Assembly: GCF_024298865.1 (NCBI RefSeq) | Contig: NZ_CP101161.1 | Location: forward strand, 2,439,227-2,503,226 | Direction of reading: 5' to 3' | DNA: 64,000 bases | Source of the DNA: Halorarius halobius | GTDB lineage: Archaea > Halobacteriota > Halobacteria > Halobacteriales > Haloarculaceae | Position numbers and translations under genes: made by a program | Part shown: positions 34,753-44,011 of the stretch, piece by piece | How the letters are laid out: each line of letters begins with the position of its first letter | Position numbering within the stretch: position 1 is the first letter of the stretch | Notes under the pieces: model-generated | Database searches by the model: none | Told to the model about the DNA's origin: nothing | What the model saw: only the letters and a program-made list of their open reading frames with translations

Positions 34753-35936
34753 TCGACCACCTCGTACGGCACCACGTCGACGGCCGTGCCGGGGACGAGC
34801 GGGTCGGTCGTGACGACGACGCTGTCGGTCAGCGTCAGGCGCGTGCTCGATGCCACCCGCCCCGGGGCGAACCGCGTGCCGTACAGCGGGAACGGCGAGT
34901 CCTCGTGCCCGAGCGGGGTCGCCCGCCCGTCGTCGAGGCGGACGGGGACGGCGTACTCGACGGGGGCGTCGGGCAGTTCGACGCGGCAGGTGGGGTCGGC
35001 GCTGACCGTCGGAAGGCGGTCGGTTCCGGCGAGTGCCGGGCGGGCGACGAGCGTCGCGGCGGCGTGGGCGGCGAGCGGTTTCCCGGGGAGCGCACAGACG
35101 AGCGTCCCGTCGACGAGCGCGGCCGTCGTCGGTCGGCCCGGGCGGAGCGCGACCCCCGAGAACAGGGTGTCGTGGTCGGCGAGCACCCCGCGTACGAAAT
35201 CGGCCGCACCGGCGCTCGTGCCGCCGGAGGTGAACACGGCGTCGTGGTCGGCCGCCGCCGCTTCGATGGCTGCCCGGACGGCGTCGTCGTCGTCGGCAAC
35301 CGGCTCCAGCAGCGCCGGCTCGTGACCCCACTCGCGGACGAGGTTCGCCAGCAACTCCGAGTCGCGGTCCGGCTGCTCGCCGGTCGCTATCTCGGTGCCG
35401 GTGGCGAGCACGCCGACGGAGAGCCGGCGCCGGACGGTGACGGTGTCGATGCCCACGTCCGCCAGCAGGGCGGCGTGTCGGGGCGCGAGCCGGGTCCCGA
35501 CGCCGAACAGCACCTCGCCGTCGCTCGCTGTCGCGCCCGCCGGATAGCGGTTCGTCCCCGACTGGAGCGCCGGTCCGGTGAGTGTGCCGTCCGTGACCGT
35601 CGCCTCCTCGACGGGGAGGACGGCATCGGCCCGCTCGGGGAGGGGAGCACCGGTGGCGACGCGGACGGCCTCGCGCTCGCCGAGCGGGGGTGCGTCGTCG
35701 GCCGGCGCGACCGCTGCCACGACCGTCAGGGGGTACGGGTCCTCGGCCCGGAACGCGAACCCGTCCATAGTGGCGAAGTCGGCGGCCGGCACGTCGGCGG
35801 TCGCGGTGACGGGCGCCGCGACCGTCCGGCCCGCGATGGCCTCGCGGCCGACCGTCACCGTCTCGGACGGCCGTTGCCATCCGTCCGACAGCCGAGCCGC
35901 GGCGGTCGACCGGTCGAGGAGGTCACGGGACTCCAT
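34749..35936 (-). CDS. moeA: Molybdopterin molybdenumtransferase MoeA
   Basis: A 395-residue MoeA that inserts molybdate into adenylylated molybdopterin. Motifs are TATADVPAADFATMDGFAFRA near the N-terminus, RVATGAPLPERADAVLPVEEA, VLATGTEIATGEQPD and the MoeA/MogA signature FTSGGTSAGAADFV, followed by VCALPGKPLAA. It is translationally coupled to mocA and divergent from the cox operon, which suggests that these two genes serve the molybdenum hydroxylase. Haloarchaea usually carry more than one MoeA, so this may be a dedicated copy. Confidence 0.94.
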   Translation of the reverse strand: MESRDLLDRSTAAARLSDGWQRPSETVTVGREAIAGRTVAAPVTATADVPAADFATMDGFAFRAEDPYPLTVVAAVAPADDAPPLGEREAVRVATGAPLPERADAVLPVEEATVTDGTLTGPALQSGTNRYPAGATASDGEVLFGVGTRLAPRHAALLADVGIDTVTVRRRLSVGVLATGTEIATGEQPDRDSELLANLVREWGHEPALLEPVADDDDAVRAAIEAAAADHDAVFTSGGTSAGAADFVRGVLADHDTLFSGVALRPGRPTTAALVDGTLVCALPGKPLAAHAAATLVARPALAGTDRLPTVSADPTCRVELPDAPVEYAVPVRLDDGRATPLGHEDSPFPLYGTRFAPGRVASSTRLTLTDSVVVTTDPLVPGTAVDVVPYEVVE

Positions 35937-36008
35937 ACGCCCACACGCCGGACCAGCGGGAAATGCCTTCGCCCGGCCCGCCTGTGACCAGTTACGCTAC
36001 GCGCCAAG

Positions 36009-36028
36009 AGTAACTATCAGTAGTTACT
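36009..36028. promoter_or_regulatory. Perfect 20-base palindrome upstream of the cox operon
   Basis: AGTAACTA-TCAG-TAGTTACT has 8-base arms without a mismatch. Extra half-sites lie at 35991-35996 (AGTTAC) and 36064-36069 (GGTAAC). It sits immediately before a T-rich TATA-like stretch in the AT-rich moeA/cox divergent region, the usual place for an operator. Confidence 0.65.
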
Positions 36029-36033
36029 ATCCC

Positions 36034-36041
36034 GATTTTTA
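36034..36041 (+). promoter_or_regulatory. Possible TATA box of the cox operon
   Basis: GATTTTTA directly follows the palindrome. It would give a leader of about 60 bases before the coxG start at 36126, which has a GAGGAG Shine-Dalgarno-like stretch 9 bases ahead of it. Confidence 0.4.
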
Positions 36042-36125
36042 CCCAAATATTGCAAACTCTTTTGGTAACATGGTCGCATACTGGTTTCACGGTGTGTCAG
36101 GAACTACCGTGAGGAGTACTACCAC

Positions 36126-36755
36126 ATGGAATTCAGCGGAACGTTCGAACTGGAGGAGACGACGGTCGACGAAGTGTGGCTCGCGCTCTCGGACCCGGTG
36201 TTGATCTCGGAGTCGCTTCCCGGCTGTGAGTTCCTGCTCGAGGTGGACGGCGACCCCGACTTCGAAGCGCTCGCGGAGCGGGCCGGCGAGACCGACCGGG
36301 AGCTGACCGGCGACCCGGAGGTCATCGCTCGGCGAGCGTTCAAGGAGGGCCACCAGTACGCTGCCCTGATGCAGGTCAGCGTCGGCCCGGTGAACCCGAC
36401 GTTCGAGACGGTCGTCGAGATCGCCGAGCGCGACCGGCCACGGATGCGGGCCGAGGGGGAGGGGAGTTCCGGCGACAGCTCCTTCGAGATGTCGTCGGGG
36501 ATGGAGCTGGCCGAGACCGACGCCGGCGTCGAAGTGCAGTGGGAGACCGACGCCGACGTGTTCGGGAAGGTGGCGGGGGTCGGCCAGCGGGTCATCGACC
36601 CCGTCGCCAACCGGCTCGTCAAGCGGTTCTTCTCGTCGGTCCAGACGCGGCTCCACGACCTCACCCTCGCCGAGATGGAGGACGAATCGACCGACCAATC
36701 GACTGAGGACGCTGGTCTCGTCGACCGACTGCTCGGTCGCTCGGGAGACAACTAA
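36126..36755 (+). CDS. coxG: CoxG-type SRPBCC protein
   Basis: A 209-residue CoxG homologue (START/SRPBCC fold), starting MEFSGTFELEETTVDEVW and containing SEPLP-like SESLPGCEFLLEVDGD. CoxG proteins of aerobic CO dehydrogenase clusters are proposed to anchor the enzyme to the membrane or deliver substrate. The C-terminal stretch (MEDESTDQSTEDAGLVDRLLGR) is a polar tail followed by a short amphipathic helix. First gene of the operon, 5 bases before coxS. Confidence 0.85.
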   Translation: MEFSGTFELEETTVDEVWLALSDPVLISESLPGCEFLLEVDGDPDFEALAERAGETDRELTGDPEVIARRAFKEGHQYAALMQVSVGPVNPTFETVVEIAERDRPRMRAEGEGSSGDSSFEMSSGMELAETDAGVEVQWETDADVFGKVAGVGQRVIDPVANRLVKRFFSSVQTRLHDLTLAEMEDESTDQSTEDAGLVDRLLGRSGDN

Positions 36756-36760
36756 CCGAC

Positions 36761-37282
36761 ATGACGACACACGACATCACGCTGACGGTCAACGGCACCG
36801 AACACGACCTCACGGTCGAAGCACGGACCCTCCTCGTCCATGCCCTCCGGGACGAACTCGGCTACACGGGCGCGAACATCGGCTGCGAGAGCAGCCTGTG
36901 TGGCGCGTGCACGGTCCGTATCGACGGCGACGCGGTGAAGTCCTGCACGGCACTCGCGGTACAGGCCGACGGCGCCGACATCGAGACGGTCGAGGGGTTA
37001 GACGAGGGCGGCGAGTTCCACCCCATCCAGGAGGGGTTCCAGGAGGAACACGGTCTCCAGTGTGGCTACTGCACGCCGGGGATGATGCTGACGGCGGTCG
37101 ACCTGCTGGAGGAGAACCCCGACCCCACCCGCGAGGAGATACGCGAGGGGCTGGAGGGGAACCTCTGTCGATGCACCGGCTACCAGAACATCGTCAACGC
37201 CGTCGAGCACGCCGCCGACGCGATGGAGGACGGCGGCGCGGTCGCGGACGGCGGGACGGTGGACGGGGGTGAGACCGAATGA
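36761..37282 (+). CDS. coxS: Molybdenum hydroxylase small subunit, two [2Fe-2S] clusters
   Basis: A 173-residue iron-sulfur subunit of a xanthine-oxidase-family enzyme. The first cluster is plant-ferredoxin type ([11 protein letters not shown] followed by a Cys in KSCTA). The second is in the helical domain (CGYCTPGMM and [10 protein letters not shown]). It passes electrons from the molybdenum site to FAD. The Gly/Asp-rich C-terminal tail (about 20 residues) is extra to the usual fold. It overlaps coxL by 4 bases. Confidence 0.95.
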   Translation: MTTHDITLTVNGTEHDLTVEARTLLVHALRDELGYTGANIGCESSLCGACTVRIDGDAVKSCTALAVQADGADIETVEGLDEGGEFHPIQEGFQEEHGLQCGYCTPGMMLTAVDLLEENPDPTREEIREGLEGNLCRCTGYQNIVNAVEHAADAMEDGGAVADGGTVDGGETE

Positions 37283-39720
37283 GCATCGAATCGCTCGACC
37301 CCGAGGACGTGTCCGCGGCGGACATCCTCGGGTCGGCCATCGAGCGCCGCGAGGACCCGGCGCTGCTCACCGGCGACGCCGAGTACACCGACGACATCCA
37401 GCTCCGGAACACGGCGCATCTGGCGGTCGTCCGCAGCCGCTACGGTCACGCACGCATCGAGGGGGTCGACACCAGCGACGCCGAGGCGATGGACGGCGTC
37501 GTCGGCGTCTACACCCACGACGACCTGCACCGCGACGACACGCCCGGCGGCGGCTCCTTCGAGCTGCCGGTCGGCTGGCTGCTGCCGAGCCTCAACAACG
37601 TCTCCCATCCCGTCCTCGCCGACGACCGGGTGCGCTACCAGGGCGACGCCATCGCGGTCGTCGTCGCGGAGGACCGGTATCTGGCCGCCGACGCCGCCGA
37701 GGCGGTCGACGTCGACTACGAGCGGCTCGACGCGGTGACGAACCCGAGCGACGCGCTGGGCGATGACGCCCCCTCGCTCCACGGCGAGGACGCCGAGGGC
37801 AACGTCGCGCTCGACTGGGAGATCGGCGACGAGGCGAAGACCGCCGACGCGTTCGAGTCGGCGAGCCACACCGTCGAGACGGAGATCTCCAACCAGCTCG
37901 TCATCCCGAACGCGATGGAGCCGCGGGCCGCCGTCGCCACCTACAACGCCGGCAACGACGAGCTCGACGTCTACATGACGACGCAGAACCCGCATCTCCA
38001 CCGGCTGCTCATGTCGGGGGTCATCGGCCACCCCGAACACAAGCTCACCATCGAGGCGCCGGACGTGGGCGGCGGGTTCGGCTCGAAGATCCACCACTAC
38101 GCCGACGAGGCGCTGGTCGCGTGGTGTGCGAAACTGCTCGAACGCCCGGTGAAGTGGGTCGCCACCCGCTCGGAGACGTACCTCACCGACGCCCCGGGCC
38201 GCGGTCACGAGACGACCGCGGAACTGGCGATGGACGACGACGGCACCATCGTCGGCCTCCGGGTCGACACGGAGGCGAACCTCGGGGCGTACCTCTCGAC
38301 GTTCGCGCCCGCGGTGCCGACGTACCTGTACGGCACATTGCTGTCCGGTCAGTACGACATCCCCGCCATCTACGGCCACGTCACCGGCGCGTTCACGAAC
38401 GTCCCGCCGGTCGACGCCTACCGCGGCGCGGGCCGGCCGGAGGCGTCGTTCCTCGTCGAGCGGCTGGTCCATCTCGGCGCGAAGAAGCTCGACATGGACC
38501 CCGCGGAGTTCCGCAGACAGAACTTCGTCCCCGACGACGCGTTCCCCTACGAGACGCAGGTGGCCGTCGTCTACGACAGCGGCGACTACGAGAAGCCGCT
38601 GGACGAGGCGCTGGAGCTCGTCGACTACGACTCGTTCCGCGAGCGCCAGCGGCAGGCCCGCGAGGAGGGCCGGTACATCGGCATCGGCTTCTCGTCGTAC
38701 ATCGAGGCCTGCGGGCTCGCCCCCTCGGAACTCGCCGGCCAGCTCGGTGCGCAAGCCGGCCTCTGGGAGTCGAGTCTCGTCCGCGTCCACCCCTCGGGGT
38801 CGGTGACGGCGTACTGTGGCACCTCCGGACACGGACAGGGCCACGAGACGACGTACGCACAGATCGTCGCCAACGAGCTCGGCATCCCGTACGAGGACGT
38901 CGAGGTCGTCGAGGGCGACACCGACGAGATACCACAGGGGATGGGCACCTACGGCTCGCGGTCGGCCGCGGTCGGCGGCAGTTCGCTCGTCAAGAGCGCC
39001 GAGAAGGTCGTCGACAAGGCCGCGGAGATAGCCGCCCACCAGCTGGAAGCGGACCCCGACGACGTGGCGTTCGAGGACGGCGAGTTCAGGGTCGCGGGCG
39101 CGCCCGACCGCTCCATCGGCATCAAGGCGGTCGCCCAGCAGGCGTATCTCGCCCACGACATGCCCGACGGCGTGGAGCCGGGGCTGGAGGCGACCTCCTT
39201 CTACGACCCCGACAACTTCGTGTTCCCGTTCGGCACCCACGCGGCGGTCGTCGAGGTCGACCCCGAGTCCGGCGAGATCGAGTTCGAGCAGTACGTCGCC
39301 GTCGACGACGTGGGCAACCAGATAAACCCCAAGATCGTCGAGGGGCAGGTCCACGGCGGCGTCGCACAGGGCGTCGGGCAGGCGCTGTACGAGGGCGCCG
39401 AGTACGACGACAACGGGACGCTCGTCACGGGGTCGATGCAGGACTACACCGTCCCGAAGGCCGAACACGTCCCGGAGATGGAGACGGCCTCGACGGTGAC
39501 GCCCAGCCCCCACAACCCGCTCGGCGTGAAGGGTGTCGGCGAGGCCGGCACCATCGCCGCGCCGCAGGCGGTCGTCAACGCCGTCGCGGACGCGCTCGAA
39601 CCGTTCGGCGTCGACGGCGTCGAGATGCCGATGACCGCCGAGCGCGTCTGGGAGGCCGTCGAGGAGGCGAGAGCCGCCGACGGCGGAACCGAGGCCGCGG
39701 CCGACGGGGGTGAGGAGTGA
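37279..39720 (+). CDS. coxL: Molybdenum hydroxylase large subunit, form II CoxL-like
   Basis: An 813-residue molybdopterin-cytosine-dinucleotide-binding catalytic subunit of the xanthine oxidase family. Motifs: RREDPALLTGDAEYTDD at the N-terminus, VGGGFGSKIHHY, GVGQALYEGA and KGVGEAGTIAAPQAVVNAV near the C-terminus (with the catalytic Glu region). The active-site loop at residues 380-386 is AYRGAGR, as in form II CoxL. Form I CO dehydrogenase has AYxCSFR with the Cu-binding Cys, which is absent here. The substrate is therefore probably an aldehyde, purine or heterocycle and not CO. It overlaps coxS by 4 bases and coxM by 1. Confidence 0.94.
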   Translation: MSIESLDPEDVSAADILGSAIERREDPALLTGDAEYTDDIQLRNTAHLAVVRSRYGHARIEGVDTSDAEAMDGVVGVYTHDDLHRDDTPGGGSFELPVGWLLPSLNNVSHPVLADDRVRYQGDAIAVVVAEDRYLAADAAEAVDVDYERLDAVTNPSDALGDDAPSLHGEDAEGNVALDWEIGDEAKTADAFESASHTVETEISNQLVIPNAMEPRAAVATYNAGNDELDVYMTTQNPHLHRLLMSGVIGHPEHKLTIEAPDVGGGFGSKIHHYADEALVAWCAKLLERPVKWVATRSETYLTDAPGRGHETTAELAMDDDGTIVGLRVDTEANLGAYLSTFAPAVPTYLYGTLLSGQYDIPAIYGHVTGAFTNVPPVDAYRGAGRPEASFLVERLVHLGAKKLDMDPAEFRRQNFVPDDAFPYETQVAVVYDSGDYEKPLDEALELVDYDSFRERQRQAREEGRYIGIGFSSYIEACGLAPSELAGQLGAQAGLWESSLVRVHPSGSVTAYCGTSGHGQGHETTYAQIVANELGIPYEDVEVVEGDTDEIPQGMGTYGSRSAAVGGSSLVKSAEKVVDKAAEIAAHQLEADPDDVAFEDGEFRVAGAPDRSIGIKAVAQQAYLAHDMPDGVEPGLEATSFYDPDNFVFPFGTHAAVVEVDPESGEIEFEQYVAVDDVGNQINPKIVEGQVHGGVAQGVGQALYEGAEYDDNGTLVTGSMQDYTVPKAEHVPEMETASTVTPSPHNPLGVKGVGEAGTIAAPQAVVNAVADALEPFGVDGVEMPMTAERVWEAVEEARAADGGTEAAADGGEE

Positions 39721-40610
39721 TGTTCCCCGACGAACTCGACTACTACGAGGCGTCGACGGTCGACGAGGCGCTCGAGTTGCTGGACGAACACTCGATGCAG
39801 GAGACGGAACTGCTCGCCGGCGGCCACAGCCTCCTGCCGGCGATGAAGAGCGGGCTCTCGAGCCCGGACGTGCTCATCGACATCGGGAACATCGACGCGA
39901 TGCACGGCGTGAGCGTCGACGGCGACGGTCTCTCCATCGGCGCGATGACGCGGTACAGCGACCTCCTGGCGTCGGACGCCGCCCGCGAGCACGCGCCGGC
40001 GCTGACGGCGGCCGTCGCGGAGGTGGGCGACACGCAGGTCCGCAACCGCGGCACCGTCGGCGGCAACCTCGCGCACGCGGACCCGGCCTCGGACCTGCCG
40101 GGCGCGGCGCTGGCCTCGGACGCGACGCTCGTCGCGGCCGGGCCGACCGGCGAGCGCGAGATCCCGGTCGACGAGTTCTTCTTCGGGATGTACGCGACGG
40201 CGCTTGACCCCGACGAACTGCTCGTCCGCGTCGAGGTGCCGTCGGCGGCCGACGCGGTCGGGACGTACGCGAAGAAGGCCTCGCCGTCGTCGGGGTACGC
40301 GATGGTCGGCGTCGCGGCGCTCGTCGAGACTGACGGCGACACCGTGCGGTCGGCCAGCGTCGGGGCGAACGGCGTGCTCGACCACGGCGTGCGCCTGAAG
40401 GGCGTCGAGGACGAACTCGCGGGCGCGACCCTCGACGCCGACACCGTCGAGGCGGCCGCCTCCCGCGCGAGCGAGGGGCTCGACAGCGGGATGATGCTGT
40501 CGGATCTCCAGGCGTCCGCGGAGTTCCGCGAGCGACTGCTCGAGGTGTACACGAAGCGCGCCCTGCAGGAGACGACTGGCCGGGCCGACCCGCCCGCGGC
40601 CGCCGACTGA
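39720..40610 (+). CDS. coxM: Molybdenum hydroxylase medium (FAD-binding) subunit
   Basis: A 296-residue FAD subunit of the CoxM/CutM type. The two FAD-binding motifs are AGGHSLLPAMK and TVGGNLAHADPASDLPG. The C-terminal domain (about residues 180-285) matches the CO dehydrogenase flavoprotein C-terminal fold. The ATG at 39720 overlaps the coxL stop (TGATG). It receives electrons from CoxS and passes them to an acceptor that is not encoded here. Confidence 0.94.
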   Translation: MFPDELDYYEASTVDEALELLDEHSMQETELLAGGHSLLPAMKSGLSSPDVLIDIGNIDAMHGVSVDGDGLSIGAMTRYSDLLASDAAREHAPALTAAVAEVGDTQVRNRGTVGGNLAHADPASDLPGAALASDATLVAAGPTGEREIPVDEFFFGMYATALDPDELLVRVEVPSAADAVGTYAKKASPSSGYAMVGVAALVETDGDTVRSASVGANGVLDHGVRLKGVEDELAGATLDADTVEAAASRASEGLDSGMMLSDLQASAEFRERLLEVYTKRALQETTGRADPPAAAD

Positions 40611-40685
40611 CGTGGCACACCCCGGTCCGCTCCCGTGGGCATCGCGGGCCGGGGGTCACCGTCACGCGACGCTATCACTCATGCT

Positions 40686-41600
40686 ATGACAGAGCGACCG
40701 ACGACGACGCTCGCCGACGTCTCCGCCGAGCGACTGCGCGAGGTGTTCGACGAGCAGTCGTACGTGGCGGACGACGACATCGTGACGACCGTGTTGCTGG
40801 CGTTCCGGCTGGGGAAGCCGCTGCTCGTCGAGGGCGAACCCGGCGCCGGCAAGACCGAACTGGCGAAGGTGCTGGCCGCCGGATTCGACACGGAGCTTGT
40901 GCGGCTCCAGTGTTACGAGGGGCTGACCGCCGAGAACGCGCTGTACGAGTGGAACTACACGAAGCAACTGCTCGCGGTACAGTCGGGCGAGGACGACGCC
41001 TCGGTGTTCTCCGAGGAGTACCTGCTGGAGCGGCCGTTGCTGACGGCGCTCCGTGGCGACGACTCGAAGGTGCTGCTCGTCGACGAGGTGGACCGCGCCG
41101 ACGAGGAGTTCGAGGCGCTCCTGCTGGAACTGCTCAGCGAGTTCCAGGTGACGGTGCCGGAGCTCGGCACCGTCGGCGCCGCGACGCCGCCGGTGGTCGT
41201 CATCACCTCCAACCGGACGCGGGCGCTGAGCGACGCGCTGAAGCGGCGCTGTCTCTACCTGCACGTCAGCCCGCCCTCCTTCGAGAAGGAGCGGGCCATC
41301 ATCGAACGGCGCGTCCCCGAGCTCGACGGCGCCGTCGCCGCACAGCTGTGTGGCGTCGCCGAGCGCCTCCGCGAGGAACCGCTGCGGAAGCCGCCGGGCG
41401 CCGCCGAGACCATCGACTGGGCGCGGGCCGTCGCGTCGCTCCGGACCGACGGCGACAACGGCTCGCTGTCCGCGACGGAACTGCGGACGACGCTCGGCTG
41501 TCTGCTGAAGGAGGTCGAGGACATCGAGCGGGTCGACGACGACCTGCTCCGGACGCTGCTGGACGCCGCCCGCGAGGCGAGCGAGGGGGTGGACGCGTGA
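40686..41600 (+). CDS. coxD: CoxD-like MoxR-type AAA+ ATPase
   Basis: A 304-residue MoxR-family ATPase with the P-loop GEPGAGKTELAKVL, the sensor VLLVDEVDRADEEFEALLLELL (Walker B) and ITSNRTRALSDALKRRCLY (sensor 1/Arg finger). CoxD proteins act with CoxE in maturation of the active site of molybdenum hydroxylases. It is separated from coxM by 75 bases, with a possible weak internal promoter (CGCTATCAC), and overlaps coxE by 4 bases. Confidence 0.9.
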   Translation: MTERPTTTLADVSAERLREVFDEQSYVADDDIVTTVLLAFRLGKPLLVEGEPGAGKTELAKVLAAGFDTELVRLQCYEGLTAENALYEWNYTKQLLAVQSGEDDASVFSEEYLLERPLLTALRGDDSKVLLVDEVDRADEEFEALLLELLSEFQVTVPELGTVGAATPPVVVITSNRTRALSDALKRRCLYLHVSPPSFEKERAIIERRVPELDGAVAAQLCGVAERLREEPLRKPPGAAETIDWARAVASLRTDGDNGSLSATELRTTLGCLLKEVEDIERVDDDLLRTLLDAAREASEGVDA

Positions 41601-42877
41601 GCGAGCCGCCGGACTTCGTGGCCGCCCGCGACCACGTCCGCGAGGAGCTCGTGCGGTTCCAGCGGGCGCTCCGACGCGCGGGGGTCGGCGTGCCCGCCAA
41701 CGCCGGCCCGACGGCGGCGCGCGCGCTCGTCGAGGTGGGGTTCGACGACGAGCGCGCCGCGCGCGCCGCGCTACGGGCCGTGCTCGTCACCGACGCCGAC
41801 GACGTGGCGACGTTCGACCGCCAGTTCCCCGAGTTCTGGCGGCGGCTCAGGGCCGGCCTCGACGGCGAGCCGGCCCCGCGGCGCGACGACGGCCCCGAGG
41901 GGACGCTCGCGCCGGTCGGGGGCGACCCCGCCGCGGGCGAGGAGCCGGACGGTGCCGACGCCGACGGCGACGGGGGGACCGACCCGGACCCGGTGACGAC
42001 GGCGCTCGGCGCCGTTGCGACTGGGACCGCCGACGCGGCGGAGCGGGCCGCGACGGAGGCGGCGTGGTACAGCCCGACCGGCGACGCGACGACCGTCGGG
42101 GGCACGGCCGGCGAGCCGTCGTCGCTCGCCGCCGCGTTCGAGTCGGTCGGCACCGCGCTCGCCACGCTCCGTGGCCGGCGCTGGCGCCCGGGCGGCGACG
42201 ACCGGGCCGACGTACGGCGGGCGCTCCGCGAGAGCGTCGCCACCGGCGGCACCGTGGTCTCGGTGCCCCGGCGGAGCCGGCCGCCGACGCGCTACCGTGC
42301 GCTGTGGCTGGTCGACGTGAGCCGGTCGGTGCTCGACACCGTCGACCGGTCGTTCCTGCTGGCGACGCTGCGGCGCGCACGCGCCGAGTGGTCGGACTGT
42401 CGGGTCGTCTTCTTCGACGAGGACTGCCGGGACGTGTCGACGGCGTTCGACGAGCCGACCGCGGCCGCGGCGCTGGACGCGCTCGAACGGGCCGAGAGGG
42501 AGTGGGGCGGCGGGACCCGCATCGGCGGGTCGCTCGCGTCGCTCCGCGAGCGCGACCCCGACGCTGTCGACGGCCGGACCGTCGTGTTCGTCGTCAGCGA
42601 CGGGCTGGAGACGGGCGACGTCGACGCCCTCGAACGGGAGATGGCGTGGCTCTCGCGGCGCGCCGCGAGCGTGCTGTGGCTCAACCCGCTGGCGACGGCT
42701 CCAACCTACGAGCCGACGGCCGCCGGGATGGCCGCGGCGCGCCCGTTCGTCGACGGGCTGTTCGCGTTCGGCGGCCCGGCGGACCTCGAAGAGCTGGGCC
42801 GGCAACTGCGGCGCCACGGCGCGGGCGGACGCATCGGCTACGAGTACGACCCCCGACGGAGGATATCCAACCCATGA
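41597..42877 (+). CDS. coxE: CoxE-like VWA domain protein
   Basis: A 426-residue von Willebrand factor A protein. The start is the GTG at 41597 (VSEPPDFVAARDHVREEL), overlapping coxD. An acidic low-complexity linker spans roughly residues 85-150. The metal-ion-dependent adhesion site is LWLVDVSRSVLDT near residue 240, with GGTRIGGSLASL and VVFVVSDGLETGD as later motifs. CoxE works with CoxD in enzyme maturation in characterised bacteria, and the same role is inferred here. It overlaps the next gene by 4 bases. Confidence 0.88.
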   Translation: MSEPPDFVAARDHVREELVRFQRALRRAGVGVPANAGPTAARALVEVGFDDERAARAALRAVLVTDADDVATFDRQFPEFWRRLRAGLDGEPAPRRDDGPEGTLAPVGGDPAAGEEPDGADADGDGGTDPDPVTTALGAVATGTADAAERAATEAAWYSPTGDATTVGGTAGEPSSLAAAFESVGTALATLRGRRWRPGGDDRADVRRALRESVATGGTVVSVPRRSRPPTRYRALWLVDVSRSVLDTVDRSFLLATLRRARAEWSDCRVVFFDEDCRDVSTAFDEPTAAAALDALERAEREWGGGTRIGGSLASLRERDPDAVDGRTVVFVVSDGLETGDVDALEREMAWLSRRAASVLWLNPLATAPTYEPTAAGMAAARPFVDGLFAFGGPADLEELGRQLRRHGAGGRIGYEYDPRRRISNP

Positions 42878-44010
42878 GTACGAGATCGGACGAGTGGAGC
42901 GTTCCCGAGACGGAACTGTTCGCGCGGATACGAGCGGCTCTCGACGCCGACGCCGAGGCGGTGCTCGCCACCGTCGTCGACGTCGAGGGGAGCGCGTACC
43001 GGCGACCGGGGGCGAAGATGCTGCTCGACCCCGAGGGCGGCGGCGCCGGCAGCATCACCGCCGGCTGCCTCGAAGACGAGGTGCGGGCGCTCGCGGTCGA
43101 CGTGCTCGCGGCGGGCGAGCCCCGCGTCGAGACGTGGGACCTCACCGGCGACGACGACGTCTGGGGGATGGGCGTCGGCTGCAACGGCGTCATCACCGTC
43201 CTGCTGGAGCCGCTGACGGAGGGGTTCCGGCCGGTCGCGACCGCCCGCGAGAGCGGCGAGGACGTCGGCGTCGTCACCGTCCTCGACGGCGACCTGCCGA
43301 CCGGAACGCGGGCGGTCTACGCCCCCGAGCGGGGGTTCGACGGGGACTGCCTGCCGGCGTGGCTCCGGGACGAACTCGACGACACCGTCGGTGAGTTCGT
43401 CGCGGACGGATCGAGCGATACGCTCAAGGTCGACCACGCGGACGGCTCCGTGGAGCTGTTCGTGGACGGCGTGCGCGCGCCGCCCGAACTGGTCGTGTTC
43501 GGCTCCGGCCACGACGTGGGGCCGGTCGTCGAGCTGGCGAAGCTCGTCGACTTCCGGGTGACGGTCGTCTCGTTCCGCGGCGCGCAGGCCGACGCCGAGC
43601 GGTTTCCCGGCGCCGACGCCGTCGTCTCCGCGTCGCCCCGCGACGTCGGTGGTCTCCGCGCGTGGGACGAGGACACCTACGCCGTCGTGATGAGCCACAA
43701 CTTCGTCGACGACCGGCTGGCGCTGGTGGAACTGCTGGAGACGCCGGTGCCGTACGTCGGCCTGATGGGGCCGGACAAGCGGTTCGAGGAGATGCTCGAG
43801 GAGTTCGACGCGGAGGGGGTCGCCGTCTCCGAGGCCGACCGGGGCCGAATCTTCACCCCTATCGGGTTGAGTCTCGGCGGCGACACCCCGTACCAGATCG
43901 CGTTCAGCATCGTCTCGGAACTGCTCGCAGTCGCCAACGACCGGACGCCGGAGCACCTGTCGCGGCGCGCCGGCCCCATCCACGAGCGCCGCGAACCCAC
44001 CGACGAGTAG
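42874..44010 (+). CDS. coxF: XdhC/CoxF family molybdenum hydroxylase maturation factor
   Basis: A 378-residue XdhC/CoxF-type protein, proposed in bacteria to carry and sulfurate the molybdenum cofactor before insertion into the large subunit. It has an N-terminal XdhC domain (ATVVDVEGSAYRRPGAKML, GSITAGCLEDEV, GCNGVITVLLEPL) and a C-terminal Rossmann-like domain (VVFGSGHDVGPVVELAKLVDF, then MSHNFVDDRLALVELLET, then IGLSLGGDTPYQIAFSIVSELLAV). It is translationally coupled to coxE. Confidence 0.92.
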   Translation: MSTRSDEWSVPETELFARIRAALDADAEAVLATVVDVEGSAYRRPGAKMLLDPEGGGAGSITAGCLEDEVRALAVDVLAAGEPRVETWDLTGDDDVWGMGVGCNGVITVLLEPLTEGFRPVATARESGEDVGVVTVLDGDLPTGTRAVYAPERGFDGDCLPAWLRDELDDTVGEFVADGSSDTLKVDHADGSVELFVDGVRAPPELVVFGSGHDVGPVVELAKLVDFRVTVVSFRGAQADAERFPGADAVVSASPRDVGGLRAWDEDTYAVVMSHNFVDDRLALVELLETPVPYVGLMGPDKRFEEMLEEFDAEGVAVSEADRGRIFTPIGLSLGGDTPYQIAFSIVSELLAVANDRTPEHLSRRAGPIHERREPTDE

Positions 44011-44011
44011 C

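Noticed and set aside
36085..36096. TTTCACGGTGTG upstream of cox as a third copy of the transporter operator
   Set aside because: Only the inner bases match; the flanking TTACT block and second half-site are missing.
37180..39513. Long minus-strand frame opposite coxL
   Set aside because: Antisense to a well-supported large subunit; composition is that of a GC shadow.
37279..39720. True form I aerobic CO dehydrogenase large subunit
   Set aside because: The AYxCSFR Cu-binding motif is absent; AYRGAGR is present in its place.
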